Shown: positions 18,161 through 27,133 of the stretch, piece after piece
How the letters are laid out: each line of letters starts with the position of its first letter
Numbering within the stretch: the first letter of the stretch is position 1
Origin: Oceanispirochaeta sp963676905
Lineage (GTDB): Bacteria; Spirochaetota; Spirochaetia; DSM-2461
DNA length: 64,000 nucleotides
Reading direction: 5' to 3'
Assembly (NCBI GenBank): GCA_963676905.2
Contig: CAXXVE010000001.1
Span: forward strand, 868,001 to 932,000
The notes under the pieces: generated by a model
The model's input: only the letters and a program-made list of their open reading frames with translations
Databases searched by the model: none
Told to the model about the DNA's origin: nothing
Translations under genes and position numbers: made by a program

Positions 18161-18898
18161 CTATTGGGGATTGCTTACAAAGCGCAATTTGAGCAAATTC
18201 TCATGCATATAGTTTTCTCCTGCAAGCAGGATATGTTCATTTTGTGTTAAAAACAGATCCTTGAAGAGAAATATGGGGATGGACGGGCCTATTTTCAGAT
18301 GTGTGGCAATTTCTGTCTCCGGCAGAACAGGGAGAAGATCAGTGAGACTGTTTTCCGCCATTTCACTGAAGTAGGCCTTGAAGAGTTCATAGGCTGTGCA
18401 CTGATAGTTCATCAGTACAGGGTCCGCGCCCTTTTTCAGAGCTGACCGGGGAAAGACATTGCGGGAGTAGATCACAGGGGTATTGTCAGCCAGATAGAGC
18501 CGTTTCACTTCAACAATCTCTGTATGGGCGCTCACATTGAGCAAGTGGGCGTCATCGGATCCGGCTGGACGCTGATGTATGCCCAGAAGCTCAATTTTTA
18601 CCTTCCTGCCGTTTTCTTCAAGCATGGGAATAAAATCCCACTTCTCTGTCAGTGATGTTTCCAGATTCAGTGTCTTCTCTCTGACAAACGTCCCTTTTCC
18701 ATGAACCCTTACAATCAAGCCGTCATATTCAAGGCGTGCCAGTGCTGTCCGCACGGTGGCCCGGCTCACATTAAGCTGGGTCGAGAGTATATTTTCCGAA
18801 GGAAGCTGGCCGGAGGGATCAACTTCTCTTTTTTCAATAATTTCTTTTATATCTTCGTAGGTTTTCTGTACAAGTATGGGTAATTTGCCCGTTGCCAT
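18161..18898 (-). CDS. GntR-family (UTRA) transcriptional regulator
   Basis: A 245-residue repressor-type protein. The N-terminal winged helix has the GntR signature (GQLPSENILSTQLNVSRATV, LARLEYDGLIVRVHGKGTFV). A C-terminal UTRA effector-binding domain follows (VKRLYLADNTPVIYSRNVFP). UTRA domains usually bind sugars, amino-sugars or related small molecules. The ligand is not evident, and the neighbours arsC and FHA do not point to a pathway. The FHA gene lies 9 bp upstream on the same strand, so FHA-GntR-arsC probably forms one unit. Confidence 0.9.
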   Translation of the reverse strand: MATGKLPILVQKTYEDIKEIIEKREVDPSGQLPSENILSTQLNVSRATVRTALARLEYDGLIVRVHGKGTFVREKTLNLETSLTEKWDFIPMLEENGRKVKIELLGIHQRPAGSDDAHLLNVSAHTEIVEVKRLYLADNTPVIYSRNVFPRSALKKGADPVLMNYQCTAYELFKAYFSEMAENSLTDLLPVLPETEIATHLKIGPSIPIFLFKDLFLTQNEHILLAGENYMHENLLKLRFVSNPQ

Positions 18899-18907
18899 GG
18901 GGGTCTC

Positions 18908-19279
18908 CTAGACGTTCAATGATTCCTCGAGGAAGAAACGGAAAACCGTTTTACCAAGAACCAGACGGTCGCTGTAGAAGATCTGAGTCGGTTTTTTGAC
19001 CGGTTTTTTATTCAGAAATGTTCCGTTTGTCGATTCAAGGTCTTCGACAATAAATACCCTGTTCTCGGGAACCTGAATACGGCAGTGTTTTGAACTGACT
19101 TCGGGATCATCAAGACAGATGGTGCATGAGGCGTCTCTGCCTATGGTTATTTCGTCCCGGTCGATAACATAAGATCGCCCAAGGTCATTGGGTGAAAGAA
19201 TGAGCAGAACCGCTTTTTCCTTGAGAAATGTCTCCTTCTTTCTCTTTTTACTCTGAATGACAGTCTGTTCTCCCATCAA
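18908..19279 (-). CDS. FHA-domain protein
   Basis: A 123-residue protein that is almost entirely one forkhead-associated domain, a phosphothreonine-binding beta sandwich. Conserved points are visible: ITIGRDASC, SSKHCRI (the Ser/His of the phosphopeptide site), DLESTNGTFLN, and a C-terminal DRLVLGKTVFRF. The first about 25 residues are basic and charged. FHA modules normally report Ser/Thr kinase activity. No kinase of that class is in the window. It is divergent from the cyclase gene across 188 bp. Confidence 0.9.
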   Translation of the reverse strand: MMGEQTVIQSKKRKKETFLKEKAVLLILSPNDLGRSYVIDRDEITIGRDASCTICLDDPEVSSKHCRIQVPENRVFIVEDLESTNGTFLNKKPVKKPTQIFYSDRLVLGKTVFRFFLEESLNV

Positions 19280-19467
19280 TATCTCCTCTTAAGGAATTAA
19301 TTATAGCATAATACTTCAGCCGGCGTCCTTTCTCAATACCGGAGGTCAAAGGGATTATATTTAATGGGCATGTTCATAAACTTTTATATGTATAAACTTT
19401 AGCTTGTAAGAACATTGGATATTGATTTATCATTTTAGTAATCATCTGATAACTTTAGGAGCCCGGT

Positions 19468-21039
19468 ATGGTGAGAGAGCTCAATGTTCTTGAAGAACTG
19501 GTTCGCGCCAGTGCCCTGATGGCGGATGAAGGTGATTTTAAAAGCCTTGTTTCTGTTCTGGTTGAACAGTCCCTCGACATTACCAGATCCGAAATTGCGG
19601 CTCTCTACCTTTATACCGACAGCGGGAAAAAAAACTCATCCCTTACTCTTGCCTATAAGAGGGGAGCCTACGATATTCCGGGATCCCTGGAGGCAGAGTC
19701 CGAACTTGTGGATTTTCTGGAAGAGTGCTCCCGGTCTGTGGTTCTTCAGGACAGAAAGGGGCCTCGTATTTTCGGAGATCTGTTTCTGCACTCCCTGATG
19801 AACAGCGGTATTGCCCTGCCGTTAAGTACGACCAAGCAGAAAATAGGGGTCCTTGTACTCAACTCAAAAAGAGAGCTCGGCTACCCGAGGGACAGCTTCA
19901 ATTTCCTTGACTCCTACACGAAGCAGGCCTGCGGCATGCTGCAGAGTTCAAAACTGTACAGGGAACTTCAGGAGTATGTTAAACAGGTAGAAGATCTGGA
20001 ACAGTATCAGGAGAGTATATTCGAGTCCATGACCAATATTCTGATCACCACCGATGAGAACGACAGAATCCGCTACTTCAATCATATGGCAGAAGAGTCC
20101 ATGGGAATGGGAGAGAGCGCCATCGGCATGGATCTGGATACATTCTTCAAAAAATCCCTGAGCAGGAAGGTTCTGAATGCCATCCGGAATGCTCGGGTGA
20201 AAGGGATTGAAGTCCCGGGAATGGAAGGAATCTATAAGGGACCCGACGGGGAGATGGATTTTTCCCTCAATGTGGCTCCCCTGCTTGGGCAGAGAGGAAA
20301 ACACAAGGGACTGACTCTTCTGTTTACGGACCAGACCAGGGAGCAGGAATTGAAGGCATCCATCGAAGTTGCCACCGAGGACAGAAGGGTAATCAAAGAT
20401 ATGTTTGCCCGCTACCTATCAAATGACATTGTTCAGAACCTTATGAATACCCCGGACATGGTCAAACCGGGAGGCGGCACCAAGCATGCTACCGTATTCT
20501 TTGCCGATATCCGTGGATATACATCCTTTTCAGAGGACAAATCTCCCGAGTATATCATCGGAGTCCTGAACGATTACTTTTCTGAAGCCGTGGAGATTGT
20601 GATCAAATACGGCGGATACATAGACAAGTTTATTGGAGACTGCATCATGGCCGCATGGGGTGTGCCCATGGTGAATGAGAATGAAGATGCCATCAAGGCA
20701 GTCTCCTGTGCCGTAGAAATCCAGAACCTTGTGAAGGCCCGGGACAGAAAATTCTTTACAGGAAAAGCATCCAGGCTGCAGGTGGGCTTCGGAATGCACA
20801 CGGGAGATCTTGTTGCTGGAAACCTGGGCAGTTCCAGGCGCATGGATTACACAGTCATCGGCGATACAGTTAACCTGGCCGCACGTCTTGAAGGCGTATC
20901 AGGAGCCGGGGAGATCATCATTACCGAAGATACAAGACAGCATCTGGACGACCGTTTTATTATTGAACCGAGAGAAGCGGTCAAGGTTAAGGGAAAAGTC
21001 AAACCAATACAGATATACAATGTAGCCGGAATGGCCTGA
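19468..21039 (+). CDS. GAF-PAS class III adenylate/guanylate cyclase
   Basis: A 523-residue soluble signalling enzyme expected to make cAMP (or cGMP) from ATP (GTP). It has a GAF domain at residues about 5-165, a PAS domain at about 185-290, and a class III cyclase domain from about 330. The cyclase shows the metal-binding Asp in TVFFADIRGYTSFSED, the second Asp in DKFIGDCIMAAWGVP, and the DYTVIGDTVNLAARLE block with the transition-state residues. There is no transmembrane segment. The HEAT-repeat membrane protein begins 12 bp downstream and is surely in the same operon. The 188-bp upstream region carries two ATAAACTTT direct repeats (19376 and 19392). Confidence 0.93.
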   Translation: MVRELNVLEELVRASALMADEGDFKSLVSVLVEQSLDITRSEIAALYLYTDSGKKNSSLTLAYKRGAYDIPGSLEAESELVDFLEECSRSVVLQDRKGPRIFGDLFLHSLMNSGIALPLSTTKQKIGVLVLNSKRELGYPRDSFNFLDSYTKQACGMLQSSKLYRELQEYVKQVEDLEQYQESIFESMTNILITTDENDRIRYFNHMAEESMGMGESAIGMDLDTFFKKSLSRKVLNAIRNARVKGIEVPGMEGIYKGPDGEMDFSLNVAPLLGQRGKHKGLTLLFTDQTREQELKASIEVATEDRRVIKDMFARYLSNDIVQNLMNTPDMVKPGGGTKHATVFFADIRGYTSFSEDKSPEYIIGVLNDYFSEAVEIVIKYGGYIDKFIGDCIMAAWGVPMVNENEDAIKAVSCAVEIQNLVKARDRKFFTGKASRLQVGFGMHTGDLVAGNLGSSRRMDYTVIGDTVNLAARLEGVSGAGEIIITEDTRQHLDDRFIIEPREAVKVKGKVKPIQIYNVAGMA

Positions 21040-21051
21040 AGGAGTGGATAA

Positions 21052-23670
21052 ATGGATCGGTTTCTTGAATTACTGAAGTCTCTGCCTCTCTATGAGATTA
21101 TTGGAGCAGCCTTCCTGCTTGTTATTATCATTGCCGTTATTCTGACTGTTTTAATAAGGAGACAGAGGTTTCGAAGAGCCCTGAGATCTCTGGCATCGGA
21201 GCCTGACCTGAAGAAGGAAGAGGTTCTGAGCCGCTACCGCCGGGAGAAACTTCTGAAAAAGTCATCCTATCTTGTGGAGCTGTCCAGAAAGAGCGGTGTG
21301 AATCTGCCGGAAGTCCTGGACCTGACAGACGAGTGGGTAGAGCTGTACAGAGAGAAGCACAAGACTAAGCTTCAGAACTGGATACTCGAATTTTCCCCGG
21401 ACAAAGGACTGTTCTCTATTTTCCAGAGGGCTCTCGGGCACTCCGGGACGGCCCGCAGGCTTGAAAGTTTCCTGGATGAAAGCAGGGACTTTCTGAAGCT
21501 GCGGCGCATTGCCCTCTCCGGAAAGGGAGAACCCTTTGATGGAACAAAGGCTCTTGCCCTCTTTGAATCCCGTTTGGATGAGATACGGGAAATGACGGGA
21601 GATCCTGAATGGGCCGCCCGTTACTTTGCCATAAATATTCTGCTTCATGACGGTGATGAGCGTTCGCACCGTGCCGTATGGGAATCCTTTGAGGACCCCC
21701 ACGGGCTGGTGAGGAGCACTGTTATAAGGGAAATCCCATCGGATGCCCGCCCCTTCAGCTCCCACGAGACAGAGGAGGGAAAGGAGCTCTATGGAGTTCT
21801 CTACTCCTTTCTTCTGAACGATCCCGTGTTTGAGGTACGCCAGGAGGCAAAGAAGAGAATCATCAAGGACTTTGCCCCCTCCTATTCCATCGATCTCTCC
21901 TCAATGAACAACGAGCAGATTCTCCATGTCATACAGCTTCTCTCTCATGAGTCATCGGAAGATCAGGATCTGGCAGTACAGATTCTTTCGAAGGATGATA
22001 TGGAACTGCGGCAGAGCGCCGCCCGGTATCTGCAGGAGTGCGGAGTACTGGACCGGCTGTTCCGTGAAAGCTATATGAATGACAGTGAGGAGCTGGAGCG
22101 CAACTACAAACTGCTGAAGAACTCCCTGGAAGTCAATGTATCGGAGTTCCTTGAAGGAATTCACTCCAATAACAACAGAGGGTCCCTGCTGCTGGCTTCC
22201 CGTCTTCTGAAAACTGCGGGCCCCCAGGATTCTATAAGTTTTCTGGCTGACAGGGTTTTTACCCAGGATGTGGAAAAAAAGCTGGACTCGGAGTTGAATG
22301 AGCTCTACAAGAATACTCTTGAGTGTGTCCATCTCAGGGGGAATGATTCAGCCCTCGCCATGCTTGCCCGGGAGCTTATTGATATCAGAAACCACAAAAC
22401 CCTGCTCAAGGATGTACTCCAGGCCCTTCCTGCGCGGGGAGCCTTTCTCATTATGCCGATACTGGAAGAGTTTCTTAAGGATCCCGACTTTCCGTTGAAA
22501 GATGAACTCAGGAACGCTCTGGCCATTATGCCCGAAGCCGAAGTGCAGACAGTGGTTATGGATATCATCCGCAAGGGCCGGGACAGCTACTCACATGCCG
22601 TCCGAATTCAAGCCCTGAAGATTCTGGGAGAGATGAAAAAGGACAGCTGTCTGCAGATTATCCTTGAAAACCTCTCCATTCTTCCCCTGGACGAAGCAAG
22701 GGAATTCGCAGCCATGCTCAGTTCCTATGCGGAGGATCTTTTCAATGACAGGGTCCGTTCCATTCTCAATTCGGTTGATGCCCAGAGTAGGGCTACCATC
22801 ATTGTCTCCCTTCCGGCTACGGGAAAAAAGACTTTTCTCAAAGAGATAAAGGCTGCATTGGGGGATGCCAATCCCGCTGTCAGAATTGCAAGTATCTGGG
22901 CTCTTGTCGAGTACAGTGAGACAAAGGAACTCACCCGCTCCATCGATATGCTCAGGGACCCGGTTCCCGAAGTCAGAAAAGAGGTTGCCCGAGCCCTGGG
23001 AACCAGCGGCAGCCCTGCTGTCCTCAAGGCCATGGAAGCCGTCCTGAATGATGAAAATGAGGTTGCTTCAGTCATAAGCGGCATCATCGAGGGGCTGGGT
23101 GCATCGGAAGCCGTCGAATCTGTTGCGGTTCTCGGGAGGAAGATTGCCGTAGAAGATGAGTACAGAATGGACTGCATCCGGAGCCTCAGCGGCAAGAAGG
23201 ACAAAAAAAGCCTTGCCGCATTGATTGAGCTTTTCAAGGATGCCGGACCCCAGCTGAGGGAGGACCTCAGTATGGTTTTCAAGATGATGGGCTATGAAGG
23301 CGAGACGACAATGGTTGAACTCCTGAAGGAGGACATACCCTCTCTGCAGAAATATATCGCCGAGGTTCTGGAGTCTACGGGCTTTGTTGAAAAACATATA
23401 AGGAGACTGAAGCACAGGGATCCCGCGCTGCGGCAGGAGTCCGCCTCCTTCCTGGCCGCTGTCCGGACCAAAGCAGCCTTCAGGGGAATTGTTCTGGCGG
23501 CCAGGGACCCCAATCCCGATGTCCGCATCGAAGTCGTCAAGGCGCTTGAAGTCTTGAATACGGATGAAGGAAAGGAAATTCTGAAGGATCTGGAGCAGGA
23601 TCCGGACAAGAAGGTCAGAAAGTACACCTACTGGGCTCTTGAAAGGGTCAGAACCAAATCACTGGTTTAG
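21052..23670 (+). CDS. Membrane-anchored HEAT-repeat protein
   Basis: An 872-residue protein with one N-terminal transmembrane helix (residues about 16-40: IIGAAFLLVIIIAVILTVLI) followed by basic residues, so the rest should be cytoplasmic. From about residue 190 to the end it is a long alpha solenoid of HEAT/PBS-lyase-like repeats (DPHGLVRSTVIREI, DANPAVRIASIWALVEY, DPVPEVRKEVARALGTSG, DPNPDVRIEVVKALEVL). It is probably a scaffold. It lies 12 bp after the cyclase gene, which suggests it localises or regulates cyclase signalling. It overlaps the convergent DUF2779 gene by 12 bp. Confidence 0.85.
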   Translation: MDRFLELLKSLPLYEIIGAAFLLVIIIAVILTVLIRRQRFRRALRSLASEPDLKKEEVLSRYRREKLLKKSSYLVELSRKSGVNLPEVLDLTDEWVELYREKHKTKLQNWILEFSPDKGLFSIFQRALGHSGTARRLESFLDESRDFLKLRRIALSGKGEPFDGTKALALFESRLDEIREMTGDPEWAARYFAINILLHDGDERSHRAVWESFEDPHGLVRSTVIREIPSDARPFSSHETEEGKELYGVLYSFLLNDPVFEVRQEAKKRIIKDFAPSYSIDLSSMNNEQILHVIQLLSHESSEDQDLAVQILSKDDMELRQSAARYLQECGVLDRLFRESYMNDSEELERNYKLLKNSLEVNVSEFLEGIHSNNNRGSLLLASRLLKTAGPQDSISFLADRVFTQDVEKKLDSELNELYKNTLECVHLRGNDSALAMLARELIDIRNHKTLLKDVLQALPARGAFLIMPILEEFLKDPDFPLKDELRNALAIMPEAEVQTVVMDIIRKGRDSYSHAVRIQALKILGEMKKDSCLQIILENLSILPLDEAREFAAMLSSYAEDLFNDRVRSILNSVDAQSRATIIVSLPATGKKTFLKEIKAALGDANPAVRIASIWALVEYSETKELTRSIDMLRDPVPEVRKEVARALGTSGSPAVLKAMEAVLNDENEVASVISGIIEGLGASEAVESVAVLGRKIAVEDEYRMDCIRSLSGKKDKKSLAALIELFKDAGPQLREDLSMVFKMMGYEGETTMVELLKEDIPSLQKYIAEVLESTGFVEKHIRRLKHRDPALRQESASFLAAVRTKAAFRGIVLAARDPNPDVRIEVVKALEVLNTDEGKEILKDLEQDPDKKVRKYTYWALERVRTKSLV

Positions 23671-25134
23671 AGCAGGGAAACCGCTTTGCCCGAGTATCTC
23701 AAGTATTTTGACCATGGCCAGTGTGTCCAGCCTGCAGTACTCCAGCAGGCCTTTTCTGATGGCTTCCACCTCAGCAGGATCGGTGACAGAGGGCAGATTC
23801 TGCCAGACAGATGAAGCCTCTCCCCCGTTATGTACTCCCGGGAGTTCGGCATAGGCCTTTTCCATTTCAGGAACCAGGGCGGGAAGAACCTTCTTTATTG
23901 AGTAGCTCCCCTCCATGGCGGGATGATAGTACCAGCGTTTCTGAAAGGGCTCCATAAGATCATAGATCCGCTCTGATATGGAGCTGAGCCGCGGCTGGAG
24001 GTCCGGGAACCGGGCCGCAAGGCGGTTGATTACATTTTTTTCAAAGGTTTTATTATAGGCCAGGACAGTACCCGATTCAGGCACATCCTCTATAAGCTGT
24101 TCGGCAAGAAGGCGTCTTGGATCCGCTTCACGGAGGGCAAGAAACTCTTTGTGAACAAGCCTCTTTCCTTCATCAATATGGAGCGAATACTGAAAGGGGA
24201 TCTGCTGAAAGGGTTTGACTCCCTCATATTCGGGGACAGCCTGCTGAAAACTTTCAAAATCCAGATGTGTTACGGGATATTCAATCTTCTCCAGAAAGCT
24301 CTTGATATTCTCCTCTTCCACATAGGGCTTACCCTCTACCTGAAGGCGCTGAGCCTTGCCCAGGCTCTCCACCGGTAAATCTTTGAGCCGTTGGATGCCG
24401 CTGTTGTAGAGCTCGAATTTCTCATCCATCCTGGTTGTTGTCAGTGTAAATACCGAATCATCGGGAACAGAGGCCAGGGTTTTCCAGCAGTACTCCCTGC
24501 AGGGGCACTCTGAAGGGGAGAGGCAGTACATTCCAATTTCACGCTCCGGTTCCCCCTTTTCAAGGAGTTCCATCATTTTTTCTCTGTTCTCGGGAACCGG
24601 AATCTGCCAGGGGCGAATTCTAAGGGAGACATCTATTATATTAAAAAGGGCTGAGATATCCAGCTCACTCTCCCTTTCATAGTACTTGTTCAGGTTGATA
24701 AGATTGGATGATTTCAGAGGCAGTCCGCTTCCCTCGACAACCCATGACTGGAGGGCTATATCCAGAATGTAACTCTCTTTGATTCCCATGGAGCTTTTGA
24801 CTTCATAAAGGCTCCAGGCTCCGTTCTCCCTGTGAAGAATATCAACGGCTGCAAACATCCCGTTGTGGATAAAGGAAGCCTCGTAGATTGTATTGCATCC
24901 CTCATCAATCAGAGCCCGTGTCTGACGCACCATCTCTTCCTGTTTTCCGGGGAGATAGTCTACCGCTCTCCCTTCCGGAAAGAGTTTCCGCGCCTGCAAT
25001 CCAACAATTTCTCCTGTCTGCATGATGGATTGCTGATGAGAAGTGAGGGTTGAGATCAGATCCGGTCTGTTCCGGAACAGCCAGAACTCTTTAGGACAGT
25101 GAAGAAAGGCCATGTACTGGGATTTGGAAAGCAT
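23659..25134 (-). CDS. DUF2779 / RecB-like nuclease domain protein
   Basis: A 491-residue protein. The N-terminal half resembles Cas4/RecB-type PD-(D/E)XK nucleases: SKSQYMAFLHCPKEFWLF at the start, AAVDILH...WSLYEVKSS as the D...ExK centre (residues about 95-115), and a Cys-rich PSECPCREYCW segment that may hold an iron-sulfur cluster. The C-terminal half is the DUF2779 domain, RNase H-like, with THLDFESFQQA near residue 290, LAYNKTFEKNVI, and YCRLDTLAMVKIL as acidic exonuclease-type motifs. It is probably a nucleic-acid nuclease. Its biological role is unknown and no CRISPR array is nearby. Confidence 0.8.
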   Translation of the reverse strand: MLSKSQYMAFLHCPKEFWLFRNRPDLISTLTSHQQSIMQTGEIVGLQARKLFPEGRAVDYLPGKQEEMVRQTRALIDEGCNTIYEASFIHNGMFAAVDILHRENGAWSLYEVKSSMGIKESYILDIALQSWVVEGSGLPLKSSNLINLNKYYERESELDISALFNIIDVSLRIRPWQIPVPENREKMMELLEKGEPEREIGMYCLSPSECPCREYCWKTLASVPDDSVFTLTTTRMDEKFELYNSGIQRLKDLPVESLGKAQRLQVEGKPYVEEENIKSFLEKIEYPVTHLDFESFQQAVPEYEGVKPFQQIPFQYSLHIDEGKRLVHKEFLALREADPRRLLAEQLIEDVPESGTVLAYNKTFEKNVINRLAARFPDLQPRLSSISERIYDLMEPFQKRWYYHPAMEGSYSIKKVLPALVPEMEKAYAELPGVHNGGEASSVWQNLPSVTDPAEVEAIRKGLLEYCRLDTLAMVKILEILGQSGFPALNQ

Positions 25135-25219
25135 GTTCCTATTATAGGTACAGAAGCCGGTTTAATCTATTGGATATTGAAATCCTGCTTTACGACCTGC
25201 CCCGGAGGATGGATAATCA

Positions 25220-27046
25220 ATGCAGATGAAGAAGAACAGTAAAACAACAGGTCCGCTGACAACAGTCTGGGCAGATGATCCGGAGGGGAATCTGCCCCTG
25301 AATGAATATCCCCGTCCCTCCCTTGTCAGGGAGAGGTGGTTAAACCTGAACGGCCGCTGGGAGTACGCCATCAATTCAGGCGTAGATATGGCAGAATTTC
25401 CGGAGGGGGCTGATGGAGAGATCCTTGTCCCCTTCAGTCCAGAAACACGACTCTCCGGTGTGGACAGGATACTGGAACCTGAAGAAACCCTCTGGTACAG
25501 AAGGAGCTTCACAGTTCCTGCCGACTGGCAGGGGATGGCTGTGCGGCTGAATTTTGAAGCTGTGGACTGGGAGTGCAGCTGCTTTATCAACGGCAGACCG
25601 GCGGGAGAGCACCGGGGAGGGTATATTCCCTTCAGTTTTGATATTACCTCCCTTCTTGTTCACGGTGAAAACAGATTGGAACTGAGGGTTGAGGATCCCA
25701 GTGATGCAGGGCTTCAGCAGCGGGGAAAGCAGGTTCTGGAGCCGGGGTATATCTACTACAGACCCACAAGCGGTATCTGGCAGACAGTCTGGCTGGAGCC
25801 TGTCCCTTCAGAAAATCATCTAAGCTCCTTCAGCTGCCTGCCGGAAAATGACAGCTCCGGTTTCCTGCTGAATGCTTTCTGTCCCAAAGCGGGGAGTGTC
25901 GAAATTGAAATTTCGGACGACGGGGGCTGTATAGGACGCATAAAAGGTGGAACCGGTGACTCTCTCCGTCTCCCTCTTTCCCGCCCGCGGTTGTGGTCTC
26001 CTGAGGATCCCTTTCTGTACGCTCTGAAAGTAAGGCTTTTCGACGTATCCGGGAAACTTGTTGAGGAGATCTCTTCCTATACTGCAATGAGAACTGTATC
26101 CCGTAGGGAGGGGCGAGACGGTCATGACCGCATCTGCCTCAACGGGAGTCCTGTTTTTCTCCATGGCCCCCTGGATCAGGGGTACTGGCCGGAGTCGGGA
26201 ATGACGGCCCCCAGTGATGAAGCCCTGATCTTTGATATCCGGAGGATGAAGGACCTCGGGTTCAATATGATCCGGAAGCATATCAAGGTGGAGTCCCGCC
26301 GGTGGTATTATCACGCCGACAGGCTCGGTATGACTGTGATTCAGGACATGGTTTCAGGCGGAAAGAACCGTGCCGTTCCAGCGTCCCTCTATGTTCTTGG
26401 CGTTCTTGGCAGAAGAGCCGGAGACAGTTCTGAAGGGGATCATAGAAAGTCCGGACGGAGCAAAGCGGCAGACAGAGCTTTTTTCAAGGAGGAGCTTGCT
26501 CAGATGATCCGGCTCCTGATCAACCACCCCTCCATCGTCTGCTGGGTTCCCTTCAATGAGTCCTGGGGCCAGTTTGATTCACTTGAAATGGAACAGTTGA
26601 CAAGGAGCCTGGATCCGTCACGGCTGGTGGACCATGCTTCGGGCTGGATAGACCAGGGGGGAGGAGACTTCTACTCTCAGCACCGGTATAAGCTGAAACT
26701 CAACAAAAAGAGAAAGTCCGATGGGAGAATCCATATGCTGTCGGAATACGGCGGCTACAATCTCAATGTGCCGGGCCATATGTGGGATGAGAGTAATAAA
26801 TTCGGCTATAAGGCCTTGAGAACACGAGAGGAGTATGAAAAGGCACTGGAAAATCTGATAGTCCGGCAGCTGCTTCCTCTGATTCCGGAGGGCCTGGGGG
26901 CAGCTGTGTATACACAGCTGAGTGATGTGGAAATCGAGTCCAACGGATTTTTTACCTATGACCGCAGGGTTTTGAAGTGCAATGAGGAACTGCTTGTCAG
27001 ATTGAACCGTATGATCTACAGCGCATTTCAGAAGCAGTGTACCTGA
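25220..27046 (+). CDS. Glycoside hydrolase family 2 enzyme
   Basis: A 608-residue cytoplasmic-looking (no signal peptide) glycosidase of the beta-galactosidase/beta-glucuronidase family. Domains in order: a jelly-roll sugar-binding domain (WEYAINSGVDMAEFPEGADG, WYRRSFTVP, FNGxPAGEH-like INGRPAGEHRGGYIPF), an immunoglobulin-like sandwich (PRLWSPEDPFLYALKV), and the TIM barrel. The acid/base is the Glu in CWVPFNESWG, and the nucleophile is probably the Glu in HMLSEYGGYN. At 608 residues it is in the beta-glucuronidase size range, but the substrate is not certain. Confidence 0.9.
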   Translation: MQMKKNSKTTGPLTTVWADDPEGNLPLNEYPRPSLVRERWLNLNGRWEYAINSGVDMAEFPEGADGEILVPFSPETRLSGVDRILEPEETLWYRRSFTVPADWQGMAVRLNFEAVDWECSCFINGRPAGEHRGGYIPFSFDITSLLVHGENRLELRVEDPSDAGLQQRGKQVLEPGYIYYRPTSGIWQTVWLEPVPSENHLSSFSCLPENDSSGFLLNAFCPKAGSVEIEISDDGGCIGRIKGGTGDSLRLPLSRPRLWSPEDPFLYALKVRLFDVSGKLVEEISSYTAMRTVSRREGRDGHDRICLNGSPVFLHGPLDQGYWPESGMTAPSDEALIFDIRRMKDLGFNMIRKHIKVESRRWYYHADRLGMTVIQDMVSGGKNRAVPASLYVLGVLGRRAGDSSEGDHRKSGRSKAADRAFFKEELAQMIRLLINHPSIVCWVPFNESWGQFDSLEMEQLTRSLDPSRLVDHASGWIDQGGGDFYSQHRYKLKLNKKRKSDGRIHMLSEYGGYNLNVPGHMWDESNKFGYKALRTREEYEKALENLIVRQLLPLIPEGLGAAVYTQLSDVEIESNGFFTYDRRVLKCNEELLVRLNRMIYSAFQKQCT

Positions 27047-27133
27047 AAGATCCTGTCCCCGGAGGAGGGTGCAGGCAAATGATTTATCCATGAACTAAAA
27101 TTAAGATATAAATCCCGGAATAAGGTAAACGGT

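Noticed and set aside
23659..25134. Cas4-like protein suggesting a CRISPR locus
   Set aside because: The nuclease-like N-terminus is joined to DUF2779, and no repeats or other cas genes are visible anywhere in the window.
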